DNA of 64,000 bases, from positions 16,565,430 through 16,629,429 of the forward strand of contig CM055828.1 of the NCBI GenBank assembly GCA_029582265.1, in the 5' to 3' direction. The notes below the pieces were generated by a model that was given only the letters and a program-made list of their open reading frames with translations, made no database searches and had not been told where the DNA came from. Made by a program: the position numbers and the translations under genes. The stretch comes from Zoroaster sp. YZ-2022 (lineage: Eukaryota; Echinodermata; Asteroidea; Forcipulatida; Zoroasteridae). Shown here one piece after another: positions 12,901-23,100 of the stretch (position 1 is its first letter; each line of letters starts with the position of its first letter).

Positions 12901-15056
12901 CTTTTTGATGTCTTGCCGACAGCTTGTGCCAGTCTCTCCAGTTTGCATAACCCCACCCCCACACCCCCCACCACCCACCCCAGACAAAGTGTCTGGGCTT
13001 CTGCTGGATGCTGGAGAGATTAACTGTACAGCTGTTCATGTTTGCCAAGGTCTTACAGGAGAGAGATAAACTAGGCTGTTGTGTGTCATCTAGGGGTTGA
13101 AAATAATCCTAGACAATAGCTGGGCATGTGTGGAAGTCATTTGGATGTAAAAAATCAATGGGGAATGCAGAGATAACAATTTTAATATAATTAATAGGGG
13201 TGCCACTGAAAAGAGGAGGGGTATAACTTTAAATAAAGTTACGCGTTACTATCTCGTCGGAGGGTTAAAAAAGAAACTTCATCTGTCGATCATTTTATTT
13301 TGTGAAATGATACCCTACCAAAAGCCATAGACCTTTTATCAATCTGCGGCCATCTTTGTCAGATTTCCTGTATGCTTGTAAGATGATTGTAGTGCCGATT
13401 TGCAATACATGACGGGGGCCAGACTATTTTCCATTCCAGCCTCATTTTGATTACATAGATTTGTATGGAAGAAAAGCAAGATGGTTTCACTGTGATAAAT
13501 GTGTATTGTGTACCTTGAATAATTGATACTGTGAACTTCTCTGCGGCACTATAACACGGTTATTTATGTGTCTGTTACAGGGTGGATTGTGTGAGTCAGT
13601 TTGCTAAGGACATCTGCGTAGTTGATGAGGCAGTTATACCTCAGCCACTTCTAATGGTCACTAACGTGTTGCCGCATTTTGCACGGTTTGTCAGCAAACA
13701 GACGTTCAACGCCCTCGAGAAGAGACTCAGGTAAAATTATTTGAATTGTTTCGAGTGAACAAGATTGACTGAAGCGGGGAAATCGAACCTGCAACCTAAG
13801 GATTATCATTCCAGTGCTCTGTCAACTGAGCTATGCAGCCGTTCTGTCCCAAATTGTCAATATTTTGTTAACCTGCAGACAGAATTTTTATGTTTTTATT
13901 TTATCATAATAAAGGAATGGTATAACATTGGTAATTTCTTAAAGAATAATTTCCGAGTTTAGCTACCAATCATCCTGAAAAAACAAAATGTATTGTCCAA
14001 AGTGCTCTCAAATGAGAGAAAATATGAACAAAAAGTACACAGGTGCAAAAGGTATAAAAATTGGTGAATACTGAATTATTATCTGAAAGCTGACTTGATG
14101 TGAAGTTGGTAAAGGTACCAATCAACCTGAAAAAAAAAATATTCTATCCGAATTGATCTCAAATGAGAGAGAACAAACAAATACGCACAGGAACAAAAGT
14201 TTTCAGACAGCAACTATTTGCTCCAAGTGTTTTTTTTTCTGTAAACATTTTAAATACTTTTTCACAGTTTTTCTCGTGACTTAAACTCTGCATTGTCTTG
14301 ATCCATGTTTACATTTTAACCCTCCTACTGTTTGACCATTTGAAACCATTCAAAATTTCCACTTACCAAAATACCCATTGGTTTTGTACACACATGGTGA
14401 TACCATTTGAACAGTGTTGGTAGCAAGCTTTACTACCATTCAAATCCATTCAAATGCATAGAGGGTCCATTGATTCACCACTTAGAAGTATCCAAACAAG
14501 GTTTTGTATTAGCTGTACTACCATTTGGAAAGATCCAAACAAGGTTTTGTATTAGCTGACCTATGTACCATTCAAAACCATTTGGGGGAATCAATACTGT
14601 ACACAGTTATTTCACCATTCAAAACCACAAAAGCAAATGGTTTCAAATGGTGGATCAACTTGTATGAAAAAGGTACCAGAAGTAGGAGGGTTAATAAATA
14701 AAAATAGCCTGAATGCATTTGAATAATTTTCTCATTGAAGACACAACAAATAAGCTGAAACTTTGACAGGATGATTTCTGTACACATCTCTTAGTTTTTA
14801 TAAAGTATAGATGCATTTACAGAAATTTTTACAAATCAAGTAAACTGCCTATAAATCAAATGGGCTTGTAATCATGCATTCACATCATTCACATACGAAG
14901 ACGAGAATGAACAGCGGTCTGCCATTTTGACTACCATTTGTGTAAATAAGATTTACATGAAAAGTAAAGACTGTTTGCACGGAATGGAAGAAGTCAATGA
15001 ATTTGTGGTCATTTCATTTGTGATGCAGATCCATTACGGAAGACAAGGCAGATTAG
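923..15056 (+). CDS. PATL1: PAT1 homologue (PATL1-like), 3' ten coding exons, 5' partial
   Basis: PAT1 proteins are cytoplasmic P-body scaffolds that link deadenylated mRNA to decapping through DDX6, LSM1-7 and DCP2 (family knowledge). Exons read directly, all GT-AG: 923-1003, 1883-2090, 2420-2552, 6623-6723, 9150-9364, 10438-10639, 11678-11833, 12062-12159, 13581-13730, 15029-15056 (stop TAG 15054-15056). The sum leaves 457 codons (456 residues plus stop) after one base of a split codon, so all phases agree. Diagnostic segments are [19 protein letters not shown] (exon 2), [11 protein letters not shown] (exon 4) and [19 protein letters not shown] (exon 6). Exons 5-10 form the helical PAT1 C-terminal domain; the DDX6-binding N-terminus lies upstream. 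The C-terminus ends [14 protein letters not shown]. Introns carry three tandem arrays and several mobile elements, none touching an exon. Identity is strong; only the short last exon is less certain. Confidence 0.92.
1045..1099. repeat. 13-bp tandem repeat
   Basis: About four copies of gaccagtcagact lie in the intron after the first visible PATL1 exon. The word resembles the gactg/cagtc words in the 2800-2960 stretch before the 116-bp array. Confidence 0.75.
1251..1609 (+). mobile_element. TTAA-flanked MITE, family 1 copy 1 (piggyBac-like ends)
   Basis: The element begins CCCTCCTATAGG directly after TTAA (1247-1250) and ends GGGCATAGGAGG before TTAA (1610-1613). Related copies are at 18420-18752 and, inverted and cut by the window end, at 63774-64000. 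TTAA target duplication and CCC-type ends are hallmarks of piggyBac transposons. There is no transposase, so it would be non-autonomous. Small ORFs across it are not conserved between copies. It lies in a PATL1 intron. Confidence 0.7.
2970..6085. repeat. 116-bp satellite-like array, about 27 units
   Basis: Units run from TTAATGTACTTACTAC to GTAGTAGTAGGAGGG and repeat every 116 bp with few changes. Later units share ttataagtgc where earlier ones have ttttaagtgc, so variants are regional. Some units have small deletions, for example near 4090, 4440 and 5172. Each junction reads GGAGGG-TTAA, the same terminus as the TTAA-flanked MITEs. The array fills most of the PATL1 intron 2552-6623. The left flank (2790-2960) carries related tttgactg/cagtcaaa words. 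Confidence 0.95.
6900..8757. repeat. 60/61-bp tandem array, about 30 units
   Basis: The unit runs from TTCTTAGC to TTTCTAGCAGG. Two unit types alternate in blocks: a 60-bp form with gcaaaactagg and a 61-bp form with gctaaatctagc. Single-base variants (gtttct or gcttct) also cluster. The array starts about 180 bp after PATL1 exon 6623-6723 and is unrelated to the 116-bp array. Confidence 0.95.
9703..10116. repeat. 11-bp minisatellite, about 37 units
   Basis: The unit is tccttgcatgc or tccttgcatcc, differing at one G/C position. Because 11 is not a multiple of 3 and the unit avoids stops, long open frames appear in all six frames; none is a gene. G and C variants occur in runs of about four to six, suggesting higher-order duplication. 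G-type units contain the palindrome GCATGC. It sits in the PATL1 intron 9364-10438. Confidence 0.95.
10921..11281 (+). mobile_element. tRNA-Leu-derived SINE, copy A
   Basis: The head resembles tRNA-Leu: gagcggtctagcttaccgg (A-box region), actcaagttctgg (CAA anticodon region) and gtgggttcgaatcccggc (B box). A central block containing ccttgagcaagacactta and a tail gcgctatataagtccacaca followed by (att)n complete it. The first 20 bases of the head are tandemly duplicated. It is almost identical to 30102-30439, suggesting recent activity. It would be moved by a partner LINE; the partner is unknown. Confidence 0.85.
12190..12375 (-). mobile_element. Diverged fragment of the tRNA-Leu SINE
   Basis: The reverse complement contains aacttgtgttctggtta, gaatgtgggttcaaatc and a block close to ccttgagcaagacactta followed by gcttct...ccacccagg. 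It matches the SINE at 10921 and 30102 with many substitutions. It starts about 30 bp after PATL1 exon 12062-12159. Confidence 0.65.
12755..13030. repeat. Dispersed repeat copy, shared with about 56920-57120
   Basis: Both regions share ggaaccatctgttcagt, gtgcacaaa, a gtgtac stretch, and tcttgccgacag followed by C-rich tracts (about 12950-12982 and 57111-57131). Class unknown. Confidence 0.4.
13340..13500 (+). repeat. Dispersed repeat, plus copy 1
   Basis: Similar to 22945-23100 (plus) and 690-812 (minus). Common text includes ccatctttgtcagatt, ccagactattttc and gaagaaaa-caagatgg. It lies in the PATL1 intron before exon 13581. Confidence 0.45.
13770..13842 (-). pseudogene. tRNA-like sequence, possibly a SINE head
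   Basis: The reverse complement reads ggctgcatagctcagttgac (A-box-like) then ggttcgatttcc (B-box-like), with a loop that could present GAT. Stem pairing is incomplete, so a working tRNA is unlikely. It is 40 bp past the PATL1 exon ending at 13730. Confidence 0.5.
14320..14690 (+). mobile_element. TTAA-flanked MITE, family 2 copy 1
   Basis: Starts CCCTCCTACTG after TTAA (14316-14319) and ends AGTAGGAGGG before TTAA (14691-14694): perfect 10-bp inverted ends. The interior repeats ccattcaaa/ccatttgaa words many times. It is over 90 percent alike by eye to 16368-16734. It lies in the last PATL1 intron. Confidence 0.8.
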
Positions 15057-15445
15057 TGGTTCCAATATATCTTCCTCATCTACTGTAGATACCTCTATTA
15101 AACATTCATCTTCATCGTTGTAATCGTGCGGCCGGACAAGATATGACCTGTCATTCAACAAGATTAGAATAACCAGAGGACATTTACAGGTAAATGTAAT
15201 GACAAACATTCTGTTATTAAGTGCAAAGAAGAACAATTATCAAAAGGAATTTCATTCAGTATAATGTCTGTGAAACAAAGTCATGATTTTTACAAGAGAA
15301 AAAGATGTTACATCTGTGTTGTGTTTGGGGTGTTAATTTATTTTAATAAGTGTTCTGTGTATGGCATTAACAAAACAAAAAAAGGTTTTTCACCATGATT
15401 AGACAAAAGAGTGTTTTCTTGTAAAAATCTTAATTTCTTTTGTCC

Positions 15446-15451
15446 AATAAA
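15446..15451 (+). promoter_or_regulatory. Candidate PATL1 poly(A) signal
   Basis: AATAAA lies about 390 bp after the PATL1 stop and is the first canonical hexamer noticed there. A 3' UTR of this length is plausible, but no transcript evidence is available. Confidence 0.35.
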
Positions 15452-15456
15452 CGCTT

Positions 15457-16360
15457 TCCTTCAAAGCTATCCATTCAGAGCAAGTTTGAAACTGTACAAT
15501 GGTAGTCTGTACCACATTTTTAATTAACCGTTATCACACTGTAGACATTTTGTCTAGTTTCTTAACTACAAATCAAAATTCATCCATTAATTTGAAAGGC
15601 ACCAGTCTATTTTGGACACAAGCCTCAGTTCTATACCATGCTCGATATGTGGCAGAGTGCCACCCCCTAAAATGTCCCTATACGCTAGCACACTGTTGTT
15701 CTATTGTTAATGGAACGCAATGAAGACACAATGGGAGGGGGGTGCACTCTGCCACATATCCAGCATCACATGTTCAGTTCAGTTCTCAAACGATTTATTG
15801 GTTGCTTAATAGAAAGTTACACTCTTGGTAATATCAAAAGCAAAAAATATCATATTTTTTACATAAAAGTTAATGTACTTGGTGTTAAGTTGATGATACA
15901 TCCCTTCAAATATTTATGTCTGTGGTGCTATCATTTTAAAAATTAATAAACTGGTTTCTTAACTAAATGTCTTGAGACAAAAAAAATCACTTGAGAATGA
16001 ATGAATTACACCAAATCTGGATGGATTTTGGCCATTTTCTTATTGATGCCACAACCTAATAACCTGAAACTTTCACAGTTTGAATGAAAGTAGGAACAAA
16101 TTACCAATAGTGAAAAACCTCCCTTCTTTAAAAGGGTTCAGAGGGTTGTGAGAAACATTTTTATTTGTTATGCCTTTTATTAAACCCCTCAAGTTTACCT
16201 TTTTCGTGAAAATGAGTACAATTTTGTGTAAAGTAATTGTTTTTAACTTAATCTCAATTTGATGATTTGGCAAAATAATGATTACATTGATAGTACATGT
16301 ATAATACTTAAGTAGCATCAAGTGCATGGAAACTATGGTGTTGTCGTCTTTATTTAATTG
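15457..16360. other. Intergenic AT-rich stretch without a recognised gene
   Basis: A gtggcagagtgccaccccctaa segment (around 15650) is followed about 85 bp later by its near-reverse complement, gggggtgcactctgccacata (15739-15760), making a small foldback. 16020-16085 resembles the dispersed repeat also present near 14700 and 24280. No coding signal. Confidence 0.5.
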
Positions 16361-16367
16361 ACCTTAA

Positions 16368-16734
16368 CCATCCTACTGTTTGACCATTTGAAACCATTCA
16401 AAATTTCCACTTACCAAAATGCCCATTGGTTTTGTACACACATGGTGATACCATTTGAACAGTGTTGGTAGCAAGCTTTACTACCATTCAAATCCATTCA
16501 AATGCATAGAGGGTCCACTGATTCACCACTTAGAAGTATCCAAACAAGGTTTTGTATTAGCTGTACTACCATTTGGAAAGATCCAAACAAGGTTTTGTAT
16601 TAGCTGACCTACCATTCAAAACCATTTGGGGGAATCAATACTGTACACAGTTATTTCACCATTCAAAACCACAAAAGCGAATGGTTTCAAATGGTGCATC
16701 AACTTGTATGAAAAAGGTACCAGAAGTAGCAGGG
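16368..16734 (+). mobile_element. TTAA-flanked MITE, family 2 copy 2
   Basis: Begins CCATCCTACTG after TTAA (16364-16367) and ends AGTAGCAGGG before TTAA (16735-16738). The body aligns with 14320-14690 almost base for base. Each terminus carries one substitution relative to copy 1. Confidence 0.8.
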
Positions 16735-16993
16735 TTAAAAAAGGGAAACATTGCAATTTAGAAATGACTTATTTGTAACCTACATGTATTAGACAATTGC
16801 TATCCTTGTAAAGGTATCCTGAATTTTAAAAGAAACTAGTATAATTTACAAATGTATTTTTGTTTTTGATTTGATCTGATCATTTTCATTTTAATGATTG
16901 GATAAACAGATTTGATTTTGACATTAATTTTGCATATCTTGTCAAGCACTGCCTTTGTTGCATTTTAATTGGATTGCATAATAATCATAACTA

Positions 16994-17235
16994 CACTCAC
17001 GGAATTTAAAAACGCATCAACTTACATTTCTCAATAAATATGTATAACTTATATGCAGTGATAAATTGATTGCTTGTTTATGTTCATATGCAATGCATAT
17101 TGAAACCTCAAAATGAGAAAGTATTGATTAAAATATCATAAATTGTTAACCTATGTTCTTATTTCTCACTGCAATAATCTGCTGTTGAAAAATATGTGAA
17201 ATATTGGGATGATGCGTTTTTAAATTCCGTGAGTA
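16994..17235. mobile_element. Tc1/mariner-like MITE with TA target site
   Basis: Inverted ends of about 26 bp: left begins CACTCACGGAATTTAAAAAC and the right end is its complement with one change at the outermost base. Both sides are flanked by TA. Length is 242 bp with no coding capacity. TA duplication is typical of the Tc1/mariner superfamily. Confidence 0.8.
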
Positions 17236-17421
17236 TATTTACTTAATCATTTGAAGGTCTAACAATATGCTGTGAAGTATTTACTATATACATTTATCAT
17301 AATTTGTCATATTTTTATGATATCCTGATTATTTTTGTGCATATTCATGATATAAGTGATCTGAGATGCCTTGACTGAAAACTAAACAGTGGATGATTTT
17401 GATGCAGTCTTAAACGGTTGT

Positions 17422-17678
17422 ACCAGTTCGCGTCGGAGGCCGTGTATACACGCAATTTTTTTTTGGACAGCGGATCGGAGAGCGTCTAAACACGCCACAG
17501 GATTCTCGGGAATATTTGTATAGATTCCCGGTTGACGTGGCAACGAGCCATAAGCATATGGTGGAAGACGCGGTCTCCCCGGTCACGCTCTGGTGAGCAC
17601 CATTGGTCGTGTTTGTGCGGTAAAAATAAACCCGCCACGGGGTTCGGAAAAACTTTTTTATTCCCGGTGCGAACTGGT
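17422..17678. mobile_element. Short inverted-repeat element, relatively GC-rich
   Basis: ACCAGTTCGC (17422-17431) is inverted as GCGAACTGGT (17669-17678). The approximately 257-bp body is richer in CG dinucleotides than its AT-rich surroundings and contains gattcccggttgacgtgg. No clear target duplication was found, so superfamily is open. Confidence 0.5.
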
Positions 17679-18254
17679 TAAGGATGGTTGATGTAGTTTA
17701 TGACTGGTTAAGACTGAATCTTTTAAGCTAATCACATGCTAGCTGTTCTGTCCACCTGGATGCTCCATTTGAGCCAATCAGAGTTGATACATAATTCACC
17801 ATACACAAGTGCACACATTTAGTTGAGGCATCCTCAAATACATGCTGTACATGTCTGAAACAATTTCTGTTTCTTTGCAAAAAACAAAACAAAACAAAAT
17901 AATTGCATTTAGTATTTTGACAACAAAATCAGGAGGACATTTCTGAATGGGAATACATGGTTGACACTTTGTCTTACCCACATGTTAAAGATCTCTGGGA
18001 TTATGGCCATGGGAACTACTGTATGTGTACCTCACATTTTGCTTGATCACGTGGCTATGAACCCATCAGACTTTAACCAGTAAAGGTGTTATTTTCTGTT
18101 TTTAAAAATACACAAAATATATCAAAGCACATGTCAAAGCACACTCATTTCCCATTTCACTGATAGAAATGCCTATTACCAGATGAATGTGCAGCTGGCC
18201 ATATAGGTGCTTAATTTAACAATAAATCAATCAGAATGTAAATAAATCATTATA

Positions 18255-18824
18255 TACATAACAGCAAAAGAAACGTCACCCCCTAAATTTTGTTAAGTAA
18301 TTATATTATTAAACATAATAAATATACAATGTTGTGGGATGGTTGGCTGCCAGGTCAACCAAATTTGCCACATTGTGTTCGTGTTACACTCCATACTCAT
18401 AATATTCTTCATTAATTAACCCTATAGGTTTAACAATCAAAGACACTCAAAATTTTTATGTCACTCCCAACCCATTGACTTTGTGCAGTGCACTCAAATA
18501 AATGCAAGGACATATGGCTTTAGTAGGAGGTCAAACCAAAACCACTCAACTGTAACTTATGCAGTATATACACAGCTCTGTGTGACTCTGCATATAACTT
18601 GTAAGACATACACAAGTGTGTTTGACTTTGCCACTATCTCCAGCACTCTTATACACATGTGTGAACAATTGGCAATGCAACCAAAAATACCCAAGTGACT
18701 GTCTGTGGGTGCGGTGCTTACTGGGCCAAATTTCAGCCTGGGCATAGGAGGGTTAAACAAATTATATTAATTATAAAATGAAAATAAATATTTTTAGGGG
18801 TGACGTTTCTTTTGCTGTTATGTA
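18255..18824. mobile_element. TA-flanked MITE interrupted by another MITE
   Basis: The left end runs TACATAACAGCAAAAGAAAC and continues to gtcacccc; the right end is its inverse at about 18793-18824. TA flanks both sides (18253-18254, 18825-18826). A 333-bp TTAA-flanked element (18420-18752) is inserted inside. Without it and one TTAA copy the host element would be about 233 bp. Confidence 0.8.
18420..18752 (+). mobile_element. TTAA-flanked MITE, family 1 copy 2, nested
   Basis: Begins CCCTATAGGTTTAAC after TTAA (18416-18419) and ends GGCATAGGAGGG before TTAA (18753-18756). It aligns with 1251-1609 over its length, with small deletions and loss of three terminal bases. Being inside 18255-18824, it is the younger insertion. 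Confidence 0.8.
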
Positions 18825-19096
18825 TACATAAGCCTAGTTGCCTAACACGTATTAGTCCAAATTCAAATCAATTTCATCTTTTTCTCAGAAATTCAAGTGC
18901 ATATTTCTTGATTATGTTTGAATGCTCATAATTTTTTTTTTTTTTTACTAAAATTGTTTGTGGCGTTTTAGTAAAAGCTACCTTCATTGTGCAATTTAAG
19001 ACCCCTGTACAGTATTGGTAATTAAACAAATATATAAAACATACAAACAAACATAAAACTATAAATCATCAAATATTTACCTAAATCTGACTTGGT

Positions 19097-19482
19097 TTAA
19101 AAGGGAAGGTGCAACATTGGTAATAATCAGATTATAAAATTTTAAAATTGTTTAAAAACTTACTTAGTGGAAAGTTTGAGCAAATACCAATCATCTTGAG
19201 AAGTTTTTTCGTCTTTGAAAAAACCGTTATTGTTATGTGGAATTTGCAAAAAGGTTTTGTAAAACATTACAAGCATAAGTAGTTCTTCTCAAGAATGTGA
19301 GTAGCAGTTATGATGACATTATCACAGGTTAATTTTATGGTAGATTTCATGAAAACTAGAAGGATGAAATAATAATAATAATAATAAAGACTTGTAGCAC
19401 GCACATATCCACCCTGCTGGGCGCTCAAGGCTTTACATGACTTTACATGACCAAAAAACAATGTTGTACCTTCCTTTTAAAA
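19097..19482. mobile_element. Inverted-repeat element of a dispersed family
   Basis: Left end TTTAAAAGGGAAGGTGCAAC continues to attgg; right end caatgttgtaccttcctttt is its inverse. A further end, caatgttgtacctttccttt, lies at about 20051-20071, so there may be two nested or adjacent copies. The motif of aacattggtaat with actta...gaa-caatcatc...gaaat recurs near 13910, 23800, 28500, 29770 and 44600. Confidence 0.55.
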
Positions 19483-20189
19483 ATTGATTAAATATCCGTA
19501 CTAATATTGCTGTCATTTTTATATGATTAGTAATTCTGCTTTGTCTAGTGTATAATTAGCCATTGATCGCCTTGAGCTTAATTTACTTTAAAAAAATGTA
19601 CTTGTCCAGATCTAAATTCTGGTAAAATATTGTGCACTTTGTAATGGTGTTAGTGATGTCATTACCAATCCATGCAAATGAACTTTTTCACTTTTCTCAT
19701 AAATGGGTAGACCCCACTGAGCTGAACATTTCACTGGTTAGATTTTTAACCATTTTAGTTGGTCTTTATTAATGGTAATTGGTAGTACAAAACTATACAA
19801 ATTGGAATGTAAAACTTAATTGCAGATGATGGTATCATTTTTCCCTGTCCGAGGTGCTAACATTTCTTTTAAAAGTGAAATAATTTATAGTTCTAAAACA
19901 GGAAAGAGTTGTCTTTCCCCAAAAAATATGAAAAATCTGAATGCTTGTTAAATAATTATTACGCTTCAACTTTCACATGTTGGTTGTTTAATGTTTATCT
20001 TGATTCAAAGAGAGTAAGCATACTCGTTCAAGTAGTTTTGTCAACATTACCAATGTTGTACCTTTCCTTTAGGCCAAACAAAAAAGTCTCCTGTTTCTGT
20101 TTATAGGTCGGATTCAAAATTGTTGCGGTGACACGTTTTTTTTCTCTTTTTTTTCTTTTTTTTCTTCTTTTTCTTCTTTTTTGCCGTTT

Positions 20190-20270
20190 ATTGGAACCAG
20201 ACAAAATTTCCCATACACAAAGTATGGTGGCTTAAACATCAGACAAACGTTCATACCCCTATGTGAAAAA
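20190..20270 (+). repeat. Dispersed repeat copy (three copies in window)
   Basis: The text aaatttcccatacacaaagt, tatggtggcttaa and cgttcatacccctatgtg recurs at about 35365-35520 and 57825-57980. The longer two copies continue with gacagaattccaatcgatcc and gcaattggacat. Class unknown. Confidence 0.6.
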
Positions 20271-20469
20271 AGAGAACTGAAAATGCTAACACGCACAGAG
20301 ACCAGAATCCAGAGACTTTTTGTTTTAGTGTAAGCAATGTCAATGACCTTATAACAATATTGTACAGGGGCTCAAAGTGTATTCAATATCCATCTGATCA
20401 TAGGACAAAGTAAATAATTACTCAAGTTAAGAGAAATTTGACCAGTCATATTTCAATGTCAGGTATATA

Positions 20470-20733
20470 TACTACTCAAAACAATTTAGGGAACGCCGGA
20501 ATAATCTCAGTTAAAGCAAGATCATTTATTTCAGATAAACACAATGTTTCACAGAATTGATGAGAAACAACTGCACAATGAAACGGATGATAAAGGATGC
20601 ATGTAGTGATTACACATTTCATGACATGACTACTGAAAGAGAGAGGGGGTTGCAAATGAAAATCCCGGTTCATGGAACATTTCAAACCTATTTGATGTTA
20701 AAAATCTGTTCCCTAAATTGTTTTGAGTAGTAT
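20470..20733. mobile_element. TA-flanked MITE
   Basis: Perfect 25-bp inverted ends: left begins TACTACTCAAAACAATTTAG, and the right end is its exact complement. TA flanks both sides. Length 264 bp. A second Tc1/mariner-like family, distinct from 16994-17235. Confidence 0.85.
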
Positions 20734-21710
20734 ATAACATCAATGTACACTGTTGGTATATAATTTTGAAAAACATAATTGATCACAGATTGACATACAT
20801 GTAAACCTTGCTTTGGTATCAAAGTGATGATATCAAACATGCCTTGAAATGTTTTCAATCTCCGGTGCTATCATTTAGGTAAAATTCAAGAAATATTTTT
20901 TGAAATGGATATCTGTCATCTGAAGACAGAAATTTCACATTGAAATGAATACGGGCAGTCTGAATGAATTTTCACCAATGAAATAATCTGAAACAACACA
21001 ATGAAATCAAGCTGAAACCTTCATAGGTTGATTATTATACACATAGGATGCATCTACAGACATAATACCAAAACTGTATAGGCCTACTGGCTTTAATTTG
21101 CTTATGACATTTTACTTCATTTTTGTTCTACCTTCTTCAGATAAAATACAGTAGAAATGTAGCTTTTATTACTCAAATATTTGAAAACGGTGTGACTTTA
21201 GAAAAAAGGTAAGTAGGCAGCAGATCATAAGCATAAAAATAGATTATGCAAAATGTTGTACGTGGTGACATTACTACCAGAGCTTTATTTTCAGCAAGAT
21301 TATTATTGATGATTTTTATGTTTTTCCGCAAAGTATTGGTATGGTGATAACTTATTCAATGATGTATTTATAATTTATACCACACTACATTTGTTACATA
21401 ATTGTGGTATTTTAATGCTTGCATGTCACCTCAAACCTTCTTTTGTTATATTTAGCATTTAATTCTTTAAATTATTTATAATTTGCTTACCACAACAAAG
21501 AGTTCTTTTTGATACTAAGAAAAAAGGTATGCAATTATGCTTAGGTTTGATAATTGTCCTCATTAAAAGAAAAAAGAAAAGAAAATTAATTTGATTTTTT
21601 TTCTCAATGTCCATGGTTCTCCATCCACTATTTATTCCATTACTGACACAGTTTGGTGAACAGGCGTACCACCCACTTTTTATAGGATTCACTTTCCTGC
21701 CATCACTTCA

Positions 21711-21840
21711 TTCTCTTGAAGATAATCAGAGCACACTTACCGAAACGTCAAGTTACACAAAATTACCAGTTCCTCTCAGAGCCAACAACTCGACACAGAA
21801 TTTATGTGGTGCTACTGCAAACCTACGGAGCCCATAAGCT
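21711..21840 (+). mobile_element. Copy related to the hammerhead-bearing insert at 54624-54778
   Basis: Shared text, in the orientation of the reverse complement of 54624-54778: gataatcagagcacac, ccgaaacgtcaagtt, ccagttcctctcagag and gtgctactgcaaac. The core appears as ttgaaga...gaaacgtc, so the first conserved base and pairing are degraded. It abuts the foldback at 21825-22864. Confidence 0.55.
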
Positions 21841-22864
21841 AAAGGGAAGGTAAACAAAAATGTATTTCGTTCCCTCGAAATAAAGTATTTCGAGGTAACG
21901 AAATCATTTCATTCCCTCGAAATCATTTCGTTACCGCGAATTAATATTTCGTTACCTCAAAATAGTTTAGCTGGTACGGAGCCCTTGATATACCTTTTGA
22001 TTTATCGTGAGCAATTTACAACCAATATCTCAAAAAGAATATGACTAAATAAATATATTATTCATGTTAAACGAAAAATATGAACTTTTTAAAAGTATTT
22101 TTTATAGGCATATAAACCTGTCATGTTTTGAAAACATTTATATTTGAACCAGTCAAACTGAAGAATTATAAGGTTGTCTAAAATGTGTATAAAACATTTC
22201 AGTTAACCATTTAAAATAAGGAGTAAGGTTTGCAAGAGCACCATGCCAAAAAATCTTTAGATATCTCAGAGTTATATTTAAGAAAAAACCGCTGGTGAAA
22301 TAACTGATGTTTCGAATCGGTATACTCTGTCGTCAGAAATATTCCGGACTCTACATGTGGTTACAGCTTAACCCTGAAGGCGATCCAAGTAAATATTGAT
22401 CGAAAGGTCGAGTTATTTCATCACCGGTTCTTCTCAGAACCATGCCGGTACTAGATCTCTTAAGAGATTATGGTGCTACCGTAAATCTTTGTCCTACTGT
22501 ACTTCCACCATGCATTACCTACTCAATAAAAGATAATTTGTATAATAAAAAGATAGTTTGTATCAAATGGCATATCAAGGGCTCCGTACCAGCTAAATTA
22601 TTTCAAAGTAACGAAATATTAATTCGTGGGAACGAAATGATTTCGTTACTTCGAAATACTTTATTTCGTTACCTTGAAATACTATATTTCGTTCGAACAA
22701 AATAATATTTCGAGGTAACGAAATGATTTCGAGGGAACGAAATACTATTTCGATGTAACGAAATGATTTTAAGGGGACGAAATATTATTTCGAGGGAATG
22801 AAATTATTATTTTTTTCCCGTGTCCTATTTTTTTTTTACCTGTCCATTTAGGGGCTCCGTACAA
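21825..22864. mobile_element. Large foldback rich in TTTCG-CGAAA palindromes
   Basis: The arms 21825-21996 and 22575-22864 are inverted copies. Arm 1 ends gctggtacggagccc and arm 2 starts gggctccgtaccagc; the outer ends are cctacggagccc and gggctccgtac. Each arm is built of repeated cgaaat and atttcg words in small palindromes such as TATTTCGAGGTAACGAAAT. The spacer carries the hammerhead-like inverted pair (22270-22510). No transposase. Confidence 0.65.
22270..22510. repeat. Inverted pair of hammerhead-like sequences
   Basis: On the - strand around 22312-22345 CTGACGA is followed by a short insert and GAAACATC. On the + strand around 22373-22414 CTGAAGG...GATCGAAAGGTCGAG occurs. The outer text ggtgaaataact and gagttatttcatcacc is inverted. 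The + copy continues with ttcttctcagaacc, also seen in the insert at 54624-54778. The conserved core is imperfect in the + copy. Confidence 0.45.
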
Positions 22865-22944
22865 ACCTTCTTTAGATTCTTAGTTTGTTGCAACTGTGCT
22901 ACGTTGTGTCCAAAACCAACGGACAACCGGTGACCCGCTGGGCT

Positions 22945-23100
22945 GGTCCATCTTTGTCAGATTCCCTGTTCGCAAGTACGATTATAGAGATGGATCGTAA
23001 TGCATACATGGGACCAGACTATTTTCTTCCCTTTCAGCCTCGGTTTGGGTCATGTGGATTTGTATTGAAGAAAAACAAGATGGCGACATCGTTATAAAAG
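22945..23100 (+). repeat. Dispersed repeat, plus copy 2
   Basis: Related to 13340-13500 and, inverted, 690-812. Contains ccatctttgtcagattccct, ggaccagactattttc and gaagaaaaacaagatgg. Confidence 0.45.

Noticed and set aside
22442..22705. 87-codon ORF on + within the foldback
   Set aside because: Runs through palindromic cgaaat words; no similarity in the other arm or any domain.
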